Positions 1-5,611 of a DNA stretch of 5,611 nt are shown piece by piece. The DNA comes from an uncultured Ruaniaceae bacterium (GTDB lineage Bacteria; Actinomycetota; Actinomycetes; Actinomycetales; Beutenbergiaceae). A model generated the notes under the pieces. The model was not told the DNA's origin and ran no database searches. It was given only the letters and a program-made list of their open reading frames with translations. How positions within the stretch are numbered: the first letter of the stretch is position 1; each line of letters starts with the position of its first letter. The translations under genes were made by a program, and so were the position numbers. The stretch lies in assembly GCA_938004115.1 (NCBI GenBank), contig CALKWS010000058.1, forward strand, positions 1 to 5,611, given 5' to 3'.

Positions 1-617
1 ACGATGGTCTTGCGCACCTCGGCCTGCAGGCGCAGGAACTCGTTCTGCAGCCGGTCCCGGGTGATCGGGTCGATCGCACCGAACGGTTCGTCCATGAGCA
101 GCACCGCCGGGTCGCCGCCCAGGGCCCGGGCCACCCCCACGCGTTGCTGCTGACCACCGGACAACTCCTTGGGGTACCGGTCGCGGTACTCCTCGGCCGG
201 CATGTTCACCAGGTTCAGCAGCTCATCCACGCGCCTGGCCGTGCGGGCCTTGTCCCAGCCGAGCAGGTTGGGGACGGTGGCGATGTTCTCCCCGATGGTC
301 ATGTGCGGGAACAACCCGATCTGCTGGATCACGTACCCGATCTTGCGCCGCAGTTCATCGGGGTTCGCCTTGGTGACGTCCTCCCCGGCCATGATGATGC
401 GCCCGTCGGTGGGTTCGATGATGCGGTTGATCATCTTCATCGTGGTGGTCTTGCCGCAGCCGGAGGGGCCCACCAGCACCACGATCTCACCCTGGTATAT
501 CTCCAGGTCCAAGTCGTCCACGGCGTTCTGTGACTGACCCGGGTACCGCTTGGTGAGGCCTTCCAGGCGGATCATCACCTCGCGGTCATCCCGGGTCGTC
601 GGCTCAACAGTCGTCAT
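1..617 (-). CDS. Osmoprotectant ABC transporter ATP-binding protein (OpuCA/ProV-like), 3' end outside window
   Basis: This is the ATPase of a glycine betaine/choline/proline-type importer. It binds the cytoplasmic loops of the permease and hydrolyses ATP to drive uptake of compatible solutes. The first 205 codons are visible. They contain the Walker A motif GPSGCGKTT (about residues 50-58), a Q-loop in QQIGLFPHMT (98-107), the ABC signature LSGGQQQRVGVARAL (152-166) and Walker B VLLMDEPFGAID (172-183). The run IGLFPHMT and the DPITRDRLQ stretch after Walker B are typical of the OpuCA/ProV/OsmV subgroup. The ATG at 615-617 lies inside ATGA, so it overlaps the permease stop, and AAGGGG stands 4 nt upstream as a ribosome binding site. 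The frame stays open to the left edge. The missing part should hold the H-loop and perhaps C-terminal CBS domains. The family is clear, but the exact solute cannot be read from the sequence. Confidence 0.93.
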   Translation of the reverse strand, partial: MTTVEPTTRDDREVMIRLEGLTKRYPGQSQNAVDDLDLEIYQGEIVVLVGPSGCGKTTTMKMINRIIEPTDGRIIMAGEDVTKANPDELRRKIGYVIQQIGLFPHMTIGENIATVPNLLGWDKARTARRVDELLNLVNMPAEEYRDRYPKELSGGQQQRVGVARALGGDPAVLLMDEPFGAIDPITRDRLQNEFLRLQAEVRKTI

Positions 618-1258
618 CGGATCCCCTTGGAGGTGGTCAGTCGGCGTGCGGAATAGAACAGCAGGTCGAACAGCACGGCCAGGATCATCACGCCCACGAT
701 TCCGGCCAGTACCAGGTTCACCGCGACCGGGGTCCCCACCCTGCGCAGGCCCTCGAAGATGAAGTCACCGTAGCCGGGGCCGTTGACGACCGCACCGATG
801 GCGGCGATCCCCAGCAACACCAGGGTGGTGACGCGGATGCCGGTGATGATGACCGGCCAGGCAAGCGGCAACTCGATCCGGAGCAACCGCTGTCGCCGGT
901 TCATGCCCATCCCCTTGGCCGACTCGATGACGGCCGGGTCGACGCCGCGTAGCCCGGTGATCGTGTTCCGCAGTACGGGGAGCAGGCCGTAGCCGGTGAG
1001 GGCCACCAGCACCGGCTGCCAGCCGAGCCCGAGCGGTCCGAGCAACAGCACGAACAGGGCGAAGGACGGGATGGTCAGGATGACCCCGGCAACCGCCAGG
1101 ACCAGTTCCCGCGGCCGGTCGGTCCGGTACGTGGCGATACCGACGCCGACGCCGATGATGGTGGCCAGCAGGACCGATAGGCCCACAATGGCGGCATGCT
1201 CCAGTCCTTGCTCGACGAAGTCGTCACTGCGATTGGAAAGGAACTGGAAGAAGTTCAC
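614..1258 (-). CDS. Osmoprotectant ABC transporter permease (OpuCB/ProW/OsmW-like)
   Basis: This is a 214-residue inner-membrane subunit of a compatible-solute importer. Hydrophobic segments lie at about residues 22-43, 52-73, 80-97, 134-159 and 178-203. Between the third and fourth lies an EAA-type coupling loop, VIESAKGMGMNRRQRLLRIE followed by LP (111-132), which docks onto the ATPase. The length matches the short OpuCB/OpuCD class. The start is GTG at 1256-1258, chosen because GGAAGGGAG sits 7 nt upstream and the protein then begins with the usual short polar N-terminus before the first membrane segment. The stop overlaps the ATPase start by 4 bases, indicating translational coupling and one transcript. 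Such operons usually also encode a second permease and a substrate-binding protein, which would lie beyond the left edge. The call is secure at family level, but the substrate is not determined. Confidence 0.92.
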   Translation of the reverse strand: MNFFQFLSNRSDDFVEQGLEHAAIVGLSVLLATIIGVGVGIATYRTDRPRELVLAVAGVILTIPSFALFVLLLGPLGLGWQPVLVALTGYGLLPVLRNTITGLRGVDPAVIESAKGMGMNRRQRLLRIELPLAWPVIITGIRVTTLVLLGIAAIGAVVNGPGYGDFIFEGLRRVGTPVAVNLVLAGIVGVMILAVLFDLLFYSARRLTTSKGIR

Positions 1259-1265
1259 CGAGTTA

Positions 1266-1274
1266 CTCCCTTCC
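1266..1274 (-). promoter_or_regulatory. Ribosome binding site of the osmoprotectant permease
   Basis: On the minus strand the sequence GGAAGGGAG ends 7 nt before the GTG at 1258. This strong purine-rich match to the 3' end of 16S rRNA fixes the permease start on a non-ATG codon. Confidence 0.75.
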
Positions 1275-1353
1275 GTTCGGGTCTGCAGTGCGCTGTGGTT
1301 CGGGCTGAGGACGACGCCGGTTTCGTCCCGATCCCGGTTGGTACCTCCCTAGC

Positions 1354-1396
1354 AGTCTACTGAGGGTGCCGTCAGCCGCGACTGAGGTGCCGTCAG
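1354..1396 (-). promoter_or_regulatory. Candidate promoter and tandem operator of the osmoprotectant operon
   Basis: The 156-bp gap between glutaminase and permease contains, on the minus strand, TAGACT (1354-1359), a fair match to the -10 consensus, about 95 nt before the permease start. No good -35 hexamer lies 16-18 bp upstream. Directly upstream of the -10 are two near-identical elements, CTGACGGCACCCTCAG (1360-1375) and CTGACGGCACCTCAG (1382-1396). Each has inverted CTGA/TCAG ends, and their centres are about 21 bp apart, two helical turns. That is the layout expected for a dimeric regulator binding twice on one face of the DNA. A poor -35 with tandem sites beside it could mean activation, and repression is equally possible. 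The repeats are seen directly. The promoter and operator roles are inferred. Confidence 0.45.
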
Positions 1397-1414
1397 GCTC
1401 GCGTGGGGACGGCG

Positions 1415-3223
1415 TCAGTCGCGCACCAGGGTCGCCACCTCCCGCAGGTACTGGTCCACCCTGGTGTAGGCCTCCCGGGTGAGCGCACGCCACAGTTCGA
1501 TCGCGAGGCGGGGATCATCGGCTTCGAGTTGGGCGATCGCCTCCTCGGTCAGCACCATCACCTCCACCCGGCCGCGGGCACGCTGGGTGCTCTGCTGGCG
1601 TTCCTCCCGGCCCAGGGTCAGTTCCCCGAACGTCATCCCGGCGCTGAGGGTGGCCAGCCGGACCCGGTTGCCCTCGGCGTCGCGTGCGGTGGTGGTGACC
1701 GTGCCGGAGACGATGAAGTACACCCCGTCGAACCGTTGCCCCATCCGGCGCAGCACCGTCCCGTCGTCGTAAATGCGGTGCTGCATCCGAGCCACCAGCG
1801 CCTCGGTGTCCGCCGCCGACATCATCGCCAGCGCCGGTGACTTGAGCACCGGCACCCGGTCGGGGACGGCCAGGTCGGGGAAGTAGCGCGACAGGAGCTG
1901 CTCCTCGCAGTGCGCGACGGCGGCGCTGCGGGTGGCGAACACGGCCACCTGGTCCTGCGGTAACGCCTCGGCCAGGGTGGCCTCGGGGTCGATCAGCACC
2001 AGGTGCCGACCGGCGTCCGCGAGGGTCTTCCGGGCCTGGCGGAGCAGGGTGAAACACATGCTGCCCACCTCACCCACGCGGCGGGCGTCGAGCACGATGT
2101 GCTCGACCTCGTCCGGTAGCGCGCTGATCTTGCGGATCATCGATTCGGTCCCGGCGAACAGCAGGTCACCGGCCAGTTCGATCACCATCGCCCGGTGGCC
2201 GTGGTCCCGCAGTGCCTCGTCGGCCTCCTCGGTGCGGCGCACGTCGGAGGGCACCTGGGTGATCGGGTACCGTGCCCGGATCGCCGAACGGCCCGGGCGG
2301 GCGGAGCGCACGAAGTGCATCTCGGTGTCGGCGGACAACCGCCGGCAGGTGGCCACCCCGCGCACGCTGTTGCCGTGCCGGTCCAGCGGCGGGGAGAACA
2401 CCGCGAGTCCGGCCTGCCCCGGCAGCACCGCGAGGGTGCCCCCGCCCACCCCGGACTTGGCGGGCATGCCCACGGTGACCATCCAGTCACCGGCGTCGTC
2501 GTACATGCCCGAGGTCATCATCACCGACAGCACCCGCTCCACCTCCTGGATCCCGAGCGCTTCCTGCCCGGTGTGCGGGTTGATGCCGCCGTTGGCGAGG
2601 GTGGCGGCCATCATCGCCAGGTCACGGCAGGTGATCTGGATGGCGCACTGGCGCAGGTAGGTCTCCAGCGCCGTGGTGGGCGAACCCTCGATGATGTCGA
2701 AGGAACTCAGCAGATAGGCCAGCGCGTGGTTGCGGTCGCTGTTGCGCCGTTCGGCGCCGTACACCCGCCGATCGCTGCGCAGGTCCCGGCCCGCGAAGGC
2801 GGAGTAATGTTCCTCGATCCTGGTGATCGCGGACTTACCGCCCGCCCCCTTGATCAGCCCGGCCACCGCCAGGGCACCGGCGTTGATCATCGCGTTGGCC
2901 GGCCGGCCGGTGCCCGGGGCCAGGGAGATCTCGGTGAACGACTCCCCGGAGGGTTCCACGTCGACCTTCGCGTCCACGGCCGGGAAGCCCAGGTCCGCCA
3001 GGGCCAACCCGTAACTGAACGGCTTGGACAGCGACTGCATCGAGAAGGGTTTGCCGGTGAGGCCGGCCTGGTACAGGTACCCGTCGGCGGTGACCAGGCA
3101 GATGCCGAAGTCATCGGGGTCGATGACGGTGCCCTTGGGCCCCAGCGTGTACGGCTCGCCGTGGCGCACCTGGGAGATCTCCGCGTGCAACCGGCGCAGG
3201 TACTGGGCGATGGGGGAGTCCAT
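1415..3223 (-). CDS. glsA: Glutaminase with C-terminal STAS and cyclic-nucleotide-binding-like domains
   Basis: This is a cytosolic serine-dependent beta-lactamase-like glutaminase that hydrolyses L-glutamine to L-glutamate and ammonia. Residues 1 to about 320 form the catalytic domain. S64-L-S-K67 is the SxxK pair. N114, E158, N165, Y189, Y241 and V259 fall where E. coli YbaS has its glutamine-binding residues N117, E161, N168, Y192, Y244 and V262, with a constant offset of three. Typical bacterial enzymes have about 310 residues, but this one has 602. Residues of about 345-435 resemble a STAS domain, with S388 in the usual phospho-serine loop. Residues of about 460-595 resemble a cNMP-binding fold with FGELTL at 532-537. 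The ATG at 3223 is the first possible start because TAG lies in frame five codons upstream. Its ribosome binding site is weak (AGG only). The catalytic call is secure. The regulatory role of the tail is inferred. Confidence 0.93.
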   Translation of the reverse strand: MDSPIAQYLRRLHAEISQVRHGEPYTLGPKGTVIDPDDFGICLVTADGYLYQAGLTGKPFSMQSLSKPFSYGLALADLGFPAVDAKVDVEPSGESFTEISLAPGTGRPANAMINAGALAVAGLIKGAGGKSAITRIEEHYSAFAGRDLRSDRRVYGAERRNSDRNHALAYLLSSFDIIEGSPTTALETYLRQCAIQITCRDLAMMAATLANGGINPHTGQEALGIQEVERVLSVMMTSGMYDDAGDWMVTVGMPAKSGVGGGTLAVLPGQAGLAVFSPPLDRHGNSVRGVATCRRLSADTEMHFVRSARPGRSAIRARYPITQVPSDVRRTEEADEALRDHGHRAMVIELAGDLLFAGTESMIRKISALPDEVEHIVLDARRVGEVGSMCFTLLRQARKTLADAGRHLVLIDPEATLAEALPQDQVAVFATRSAAVAHCEEQLLSRYFPDLAVPDRVPVLKSPALAMMSAADTEALVARMQHRIYDDGTVLRRMGQRFDGVYFIVSGTVTTTARDAEGNRVRLATLSAGMTFGELTLGREERQQSTQRARGRVEVMVLTEEAIAQLEADDPRLAIELWRALTREAYTRVDQYLREVATLVRD

Positions 3224-3235
3224 GATGCCTGGAGC

Positions 3236-3555
3236 CTAACCACGGGCGGCGATCGCCACACGTCCATCCGTCGCGCACACCGCCCAGGAACACCTCGGGC
3301 GGTGCGCCGGTATAGCCGGGCAGCCCCGCCACGGCGTCGAGCGTTCCGGAAATGTCCGCCACGGTGAGTCGCACGGGGTCGGTGCCGCTCACCCGAAGTT
3401 CCACCCGGAGGGCATCGCCCGTGGGCAGGCCGTGGAACTCCACCGCGGAGGCCATCTCCGGCACCTGTCGCCCGTTCACCCGGACCTGTCGGATCCGCTC
3501 GGGGTCCGCGACGCCCAGGTGCACGGTGGGCGCCCCGCGCGGAGAGGAGATGGTC
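3236..3555 (-). pseudogene. C-terminal remnant of a probable M28-family peptidase
   Basis: Read on the minus strand from about 3551, the frame gives TISSPRGAPTVHLGV, then VRVNGRQVP, AVEFHGLPTG, VRLTVADISG and LPGYTGAPPEVF. This beta-rich pattern resembles, from memory, the C-terminal domain of actinobacterial M28-type membrane peptidases. No metal-binding motifs, signal or membrane segments remain, because everything upstream of the TISSPRG stretch is replaced by the oppositely oriented decarboxylase remnant. Past about 3285 the same frame has no stop and runs into the glutaminase out of register. Changing frame there gives VCATDGRVAIAARG and the TAG at 3236-3238, a plausible original C-terminus after a small indel. 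That stop is 12 nt before the glutaminase ATG, as expected of a former upstream operon partner. The broken state is clear. The peptidase identity is moderate. Confidence 0.5.
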
Positions 3556-4045
3556 CCTACGACAGTGGCCTGTGCATCGTGCGTGATCCCGCGGCACTGC
3601 AGGCCGCGGTGGGCATCACCGGCCCGTACCTGATCCGGGACGCCTCCCTGCAGCCGGCGGACAAGGTGCCCGAACTGTCCCGGCGGGGCCGTGCCGTTCC
3701 GGTGTGGGCGGTGTTGCGGACGTTGGGCCGCCGGGGCACCGCCGAGCTGGTGGAGCGGATGTGCGCCCACGCCCGGACGTTCGCCGAGGAGCTCGGCGGG
3801 CTGCCGCAGGTGCGCGTGCGGAACGACGTGGTGTTCACCCATGCCTGACGTTCGGCACCGACGGGCAAACGCGTGACGTCGCCGCTCGGCTGCTCGACCT
3901 GGGGGAGGTGTGGATGACCGGCTCCACCTGGCACGGCAGCAGCGTGTTGCGGATCTCGGTGAGCAACTGGTCCACCACCGACCAGGATGTGGCCCGCAGC
4001 GTCGACGCCGTGCGGCGGGCCGCCGCGCCGGCCCCCGGAGGGTGA
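3549..4045 (+). pseudogene. Truncated and frameshifted PLP-dependent group II decarboxylase (C-terminal part)
   Basis: The plus strand encodes PYDSGLCIVRDPAAL, then VPVWAVLRTLGRRGTAELVE, RTFAEELGGLPQVRV and NDVVFTHA before a TGA at 3846-3848. The remainder continues in another frame from 3842: CLTFGTDGQTRDV, WMTGSTWHGSSVLRISVSNW and STTDQDVARSVDAVRRAA, ending at TGA 4043-4045. Together these make about 165 residues of the C-terminal part of a PLP-dependent decarboxylase (pyridoxal_deC superfamily, often annotated as aspartate aminotransferase family in actinobacteria). Intact members have roughly 450-480 residues. In this family the PLP-binding lysine lies in an HKW motif just before the PYDSG stretch. 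Here the homology begins at PYDSG, so the lysine and the whole cofactor domain are gone. The gene cannot make an active enzyme. The original substrate cannot be told. Confidence 0.8.
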
Positions 4046-4059
4046 GCCCCGGGCAACTT

Positions 4060-4104
4060 GGTACGAGCCCGCGGGCCGCTCGGTATGAGCTCCTCGGGCC
4101 GCTC
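4060..4104. repeat. Imperfect 22/23-bp tandem direct repeat in the convergent gap
   Basis: Two adjacent copies start GGTACGAG (4060-4081) and GGTATGAG (4082-4104) and share the last ten bases CGGGCCGCTC. They fill most of the 57-bp gap between the decarboxylase remnant and the SDR gene, and the second copy runs into the SDR stop codon. I see no clear terminator: the GCCCGCGGGC palindrome inside the first copy has no loop and no following T-run. The repeat may be a simple tandem duplication. Confidence 0.5.
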
Positions 4105-5611
4105 AGCCAGTCTCCGCGGTCGCCCAGGAGGGGTGGTAGTCGGCGCGTTTGGCGGCACGCAGGATGTTGCGGGCCATCGCGGGAAAGATCAGCGCGTGGA
4201 AGGGCAGCACGGCCGCCCAGTAGGCCCGCCCGAGCAGTCCGCGCGGGAAGTACACGGCTCGCTGGCGGTACCGGCAGCCCCCGCCCGGTCGGGGCGCGAC
4301 GGACAGTTGCAGCCACGCCCGGCCCGCGGCCCGCATCTCCGCGCGCAGCGTCAGTTCCTGCCCGGGCTTGACCGACTCCACCCGCCACCAGTCGATGTGG
4401 TCCCCCACCTGCACCGAATCCGGAGCGGACCGGCCCCGGGTGAGGCCGTACCCACCGGCGGCCTTGTCCAACCATCCGCGGATGCGCCAGAGCAACGCCG
4501 GGGAGTACCAGCCACTGGGTCCGCCGATGGCCGAGATCACCTGCCACACCCGGTGGGCCGGAACCGCGCTGTCGCGCTCGCGCACGTCCGTCAGCACCGT
4601 GTGCCCGCTCCACTCGGGGTCGGAGGGTAGCGGTTCGGCCGGTTCGGCACCGGCGTGCACGTCGTGATCCCACGTGGTCTCCACCCGTCCGGTCAGTTGC
4701 CGCCGGATGGCGCGGCGGCAGGCCTCCCGGTAGGAGGTGAACCCGCCCGGCGGGTCCGGGATCAGGTCCGCGATCCGGTGCTCGGTGGTCACGGCGTCCT
4801 CGGCCATGGACGCCGCCAGCGGCATCGCGATGCCCCGGGGAATCGGGGTGGTCAACCCGATCCAGAACCCGGACAGCCGGGGCGCCGGCACCGGCAGCGC
4901 GTACACCCACCGCCTGCCCAGGCCCGCCACGTCGGCGTAGTCGGTAAGCAACTGCCGGAACTGCTGCGGGTGCCCATTACCGATGCCGACGTCGTGGTTC
5001 GCCGGGTCCGGCAGCGCGCTGGCGTGCGCGAGGTAGTACAGCACGTCCCGGATCGCGATCGGCTCCACCCAGTTGGTCAGCCAGCGCGGCCCGGGCATCA
5101 CCGGGAGCACCTCGGCCAGGTGCCGGATCATCTCGAAGGACACCGAGCCGGACCCGATGATCACACCGGCACGTAGCACTAGCGCCGGGACCGGGGCCTC
5201 CAGCAGGATCCGTGCGACCTGGTCCCGGGAGCGCATGTGGTCCGACAGGTCGTCCGGCGCGAGCTCCGGGGGATGCAACCCGCCCAGGTACACGATCTGG
5301 TGCACTCCGCTGGTCTCGGCGGCGCGGGCCACGGTGCGGGCGATCTGCTCCTCCCGGTCCAGGAAGTCGGTGCCGGCGCCCATGGAGTGCACCAGGTACA
5401 GCACGGTGTGCACGTCCTGCATCGCCGCGCGCACCTGCTCGGGTGACTGCAGGTCCGCCTCGGCGGTCTCCACCTGGCCGAACCAGGACCGGCCACGCAG
5501 CCGCTCCACCGAGCGGGCGGTGGCCCGGACGGTGAACCCGGCGGCCAGCAGCTCGGGGATGACGCGCCCGCCGATGTAGCCACTGGCTCCGGTGACCAGC
5601 ACCCGCCGGCC
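4103..5611 (-). CDS. Atypical SDR NAD(P)-binding protein with C-terminal DUF2867 domain, 5' end outside window
   Basis: Numbered from a GTG at 5602, the visible protein has 499 residues plus three upstream codons (Gly-Arg-Arg). The N-terminus is a Rossmann fold with VTGASGYIGG (3-12), the TGxxGxxG dinucleotide motif, and YLVHSMG (69-75). The usual SDR YxxxK active site is absent: the equivalent region reads SDHMRSRDQVARIL (120-133). This is typical of atypical, NmrA/NDUFA9-like SDRs that bind NAD(P) without classical dehydrogenase chemistry. Residues of about 330-490 match the DUF2867 pattern (SGWYSPALLWRIRGWLDK, VGDHIDWWRVE, FHALIFPAMARNIL), a helix-grip-like domain often fused to such SDRs. 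The GTG falls inside the first beta strand, and the upstream Gly-Arg-Arg codons extend it well, so the true start is probably a few codons outside the window. The gene runs towards the decarboxylase remnant. Substrate and pathway are unknown. Confidence 0.88.
   Translation of the reverse strand, partial: GRRVLVTGASGYIGGRVIPELLAAGFTVRATARSVERLRGRSWFGQVETAEADLQSPEQVRAAMQDVHTVLYLVHSMGAGTDFLDREEQIARTVARAAETSGVHQIVYLGGLHPPELAPDDLSDHMRSRDQVARILLEAPVPALVLRAGVIIGSGSVSFEMIRHLAEVLPVMPGPRWLTNWVEPIAIRDVLYYLAHASALPDPANHDVGIGNGHPQQFRQLLTDYADVAGLGRRWVYALPVPAPRLSGFWIGLTTPIPRGIAMPLAASMAEDAVTTEHRIADLIPDPPGGFTSYREACRRAIRRQLTGRVETTWDHDVHAGAEPAEPLPSDPEWSGHTVLTDVRERDSAVPAHRVWQVISAIGGPSGWYSPALLWRIRGWLDKAAGGYGLTRGRSAPDSVQVGDHIDWWRVESVKPGQELTLRAEMRAAGRAWLQLSVAPRPGGGCRYRQRAVYFPRGLLGRAYWAAVLPFHALIFPAMARNILRAAKRADYHPSWATAETG

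Noticed and set aside
1376..1414. A terminator for glutaminase in the repeats after its stop codon.
   Set aside because: The repeats are mainly direct with only 4-bp inverted ends, and no U-rich tract follows on the minus strand. An operator reading fits better.
2195..3367. A 390-codon open frame on the plus strand opposite glutaminase.
   Set aside because: It is antisense to a clearly conserved enzyme, rich in His/Gly/Arg/Val as expected for a mirrored high-GC gene, and has no recognisable domain.
3432..3848. A complete 138-residue plus-strand gene starting at 3432.
   Set aside because: The first 39 codons are antisense to the peptidase remnant and look non-coding. Real homology begins at PYDSG near 3555, and the frame ends at a frameshift-induced stop.
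4067..4076. GCCCGCGGGC as a terminator hairpin between the converging genes.
   Set aside because: It is a perfect palindrome without a loop and has no T-tract on either side.
3111..4910. A 599-codon open frame on the minus strand spanning glutaminase start, remnants and SDR C-terminus.
   Set aside because: It reads antisense or out of frame through the SDR and glutaminase genes, with Arg/Gly/Pro-rich sequence. Only the 3236-3555 part shows protein-like composition. The opening is a GC-bias artefact.
5600..5602. GTG as the true start of the SDR gene.
   Set aside because: It would begin inside the first Rossmann strand. The upstream in-frame codons Gly-Arg-Arg fit the usual N-terminus and there is no in-frame stop before the window edge.

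Overview
The window is very GC-rich, uses GTG as well as ATG starts, and carries protein families typical of high-GC Gram-positive bacteria: an OpuC-type osmoprotectant transporter, a glutaminase fused to STAS and cyclic-nucleotide-binding-like domains, and an SDR/DUF2867 fusion. It is most likely chromosomal DNA of an actinomycete (Actinomycetota). The genus cannot be fixed from the sequence. I see no RNA gene, CRISPR array, insertion sequence or integrase.

Layout, left to right. (1) Positions 1-1258, minus strand: the start of an osmoprotectant (glycine betaine/choline/proline class) ABC transporter operon. A GTG-started permease overlaps by four bases (ATGA) a ProV/OpuCA-like ATPase that runs off the left edge. 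(2) Positions 1259-1414: a regulatory intergenic region with a -10-like TAGACT and, directly upstream of it, two copies of a CTGA-TCAG element about 21 bp apart. (3) Positions 1415-3223, minus strand: a 602-residue glutaminase with an intact N-terminal catalytic domain, followed by a STAS domain and a degenerate cyclic-nucleotide-binding-like domain. (4) Positions 3236-4045: about 800 bp of decayed DNA. The C-terminal remnant of a minus-strand protein, probably an M28-type peptidase, is joined back to back near 3550 to the C-terminal remnant of a plus-strand PLP-dependent group II decarboxylase. Both genes have lost their 5' halves, and the decarboxylase remnant also carries a frameshift near 3842. 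(5) Positions 4046-4102: a short convergent gap built from an imperfect 22/23-bp tandem repeat. (6) Positions 4103-5611, minus strand: an NAD(P)-binding atypical SDR with a C-terminal DUF2867 domain. Its start probably lies just outside the right edge.

The intact genes fit a housekeeping and stress-physiology neighbourhood: compatible-solute uptake beside glutamine-to-glutamate conversion, where glutamate is both a nitrogen hub and an osmolyte. That link is inferred from adjacency only. The most unusual structure is the double 5' truncation. It looks like one deletion that removed the promoters and N-terminal halves of two formerly divergent genes. It may also have removed the native promoter of the glutaminase, whose ATG lies 12 nt after a stop codon that could have ended the peptidase gene.
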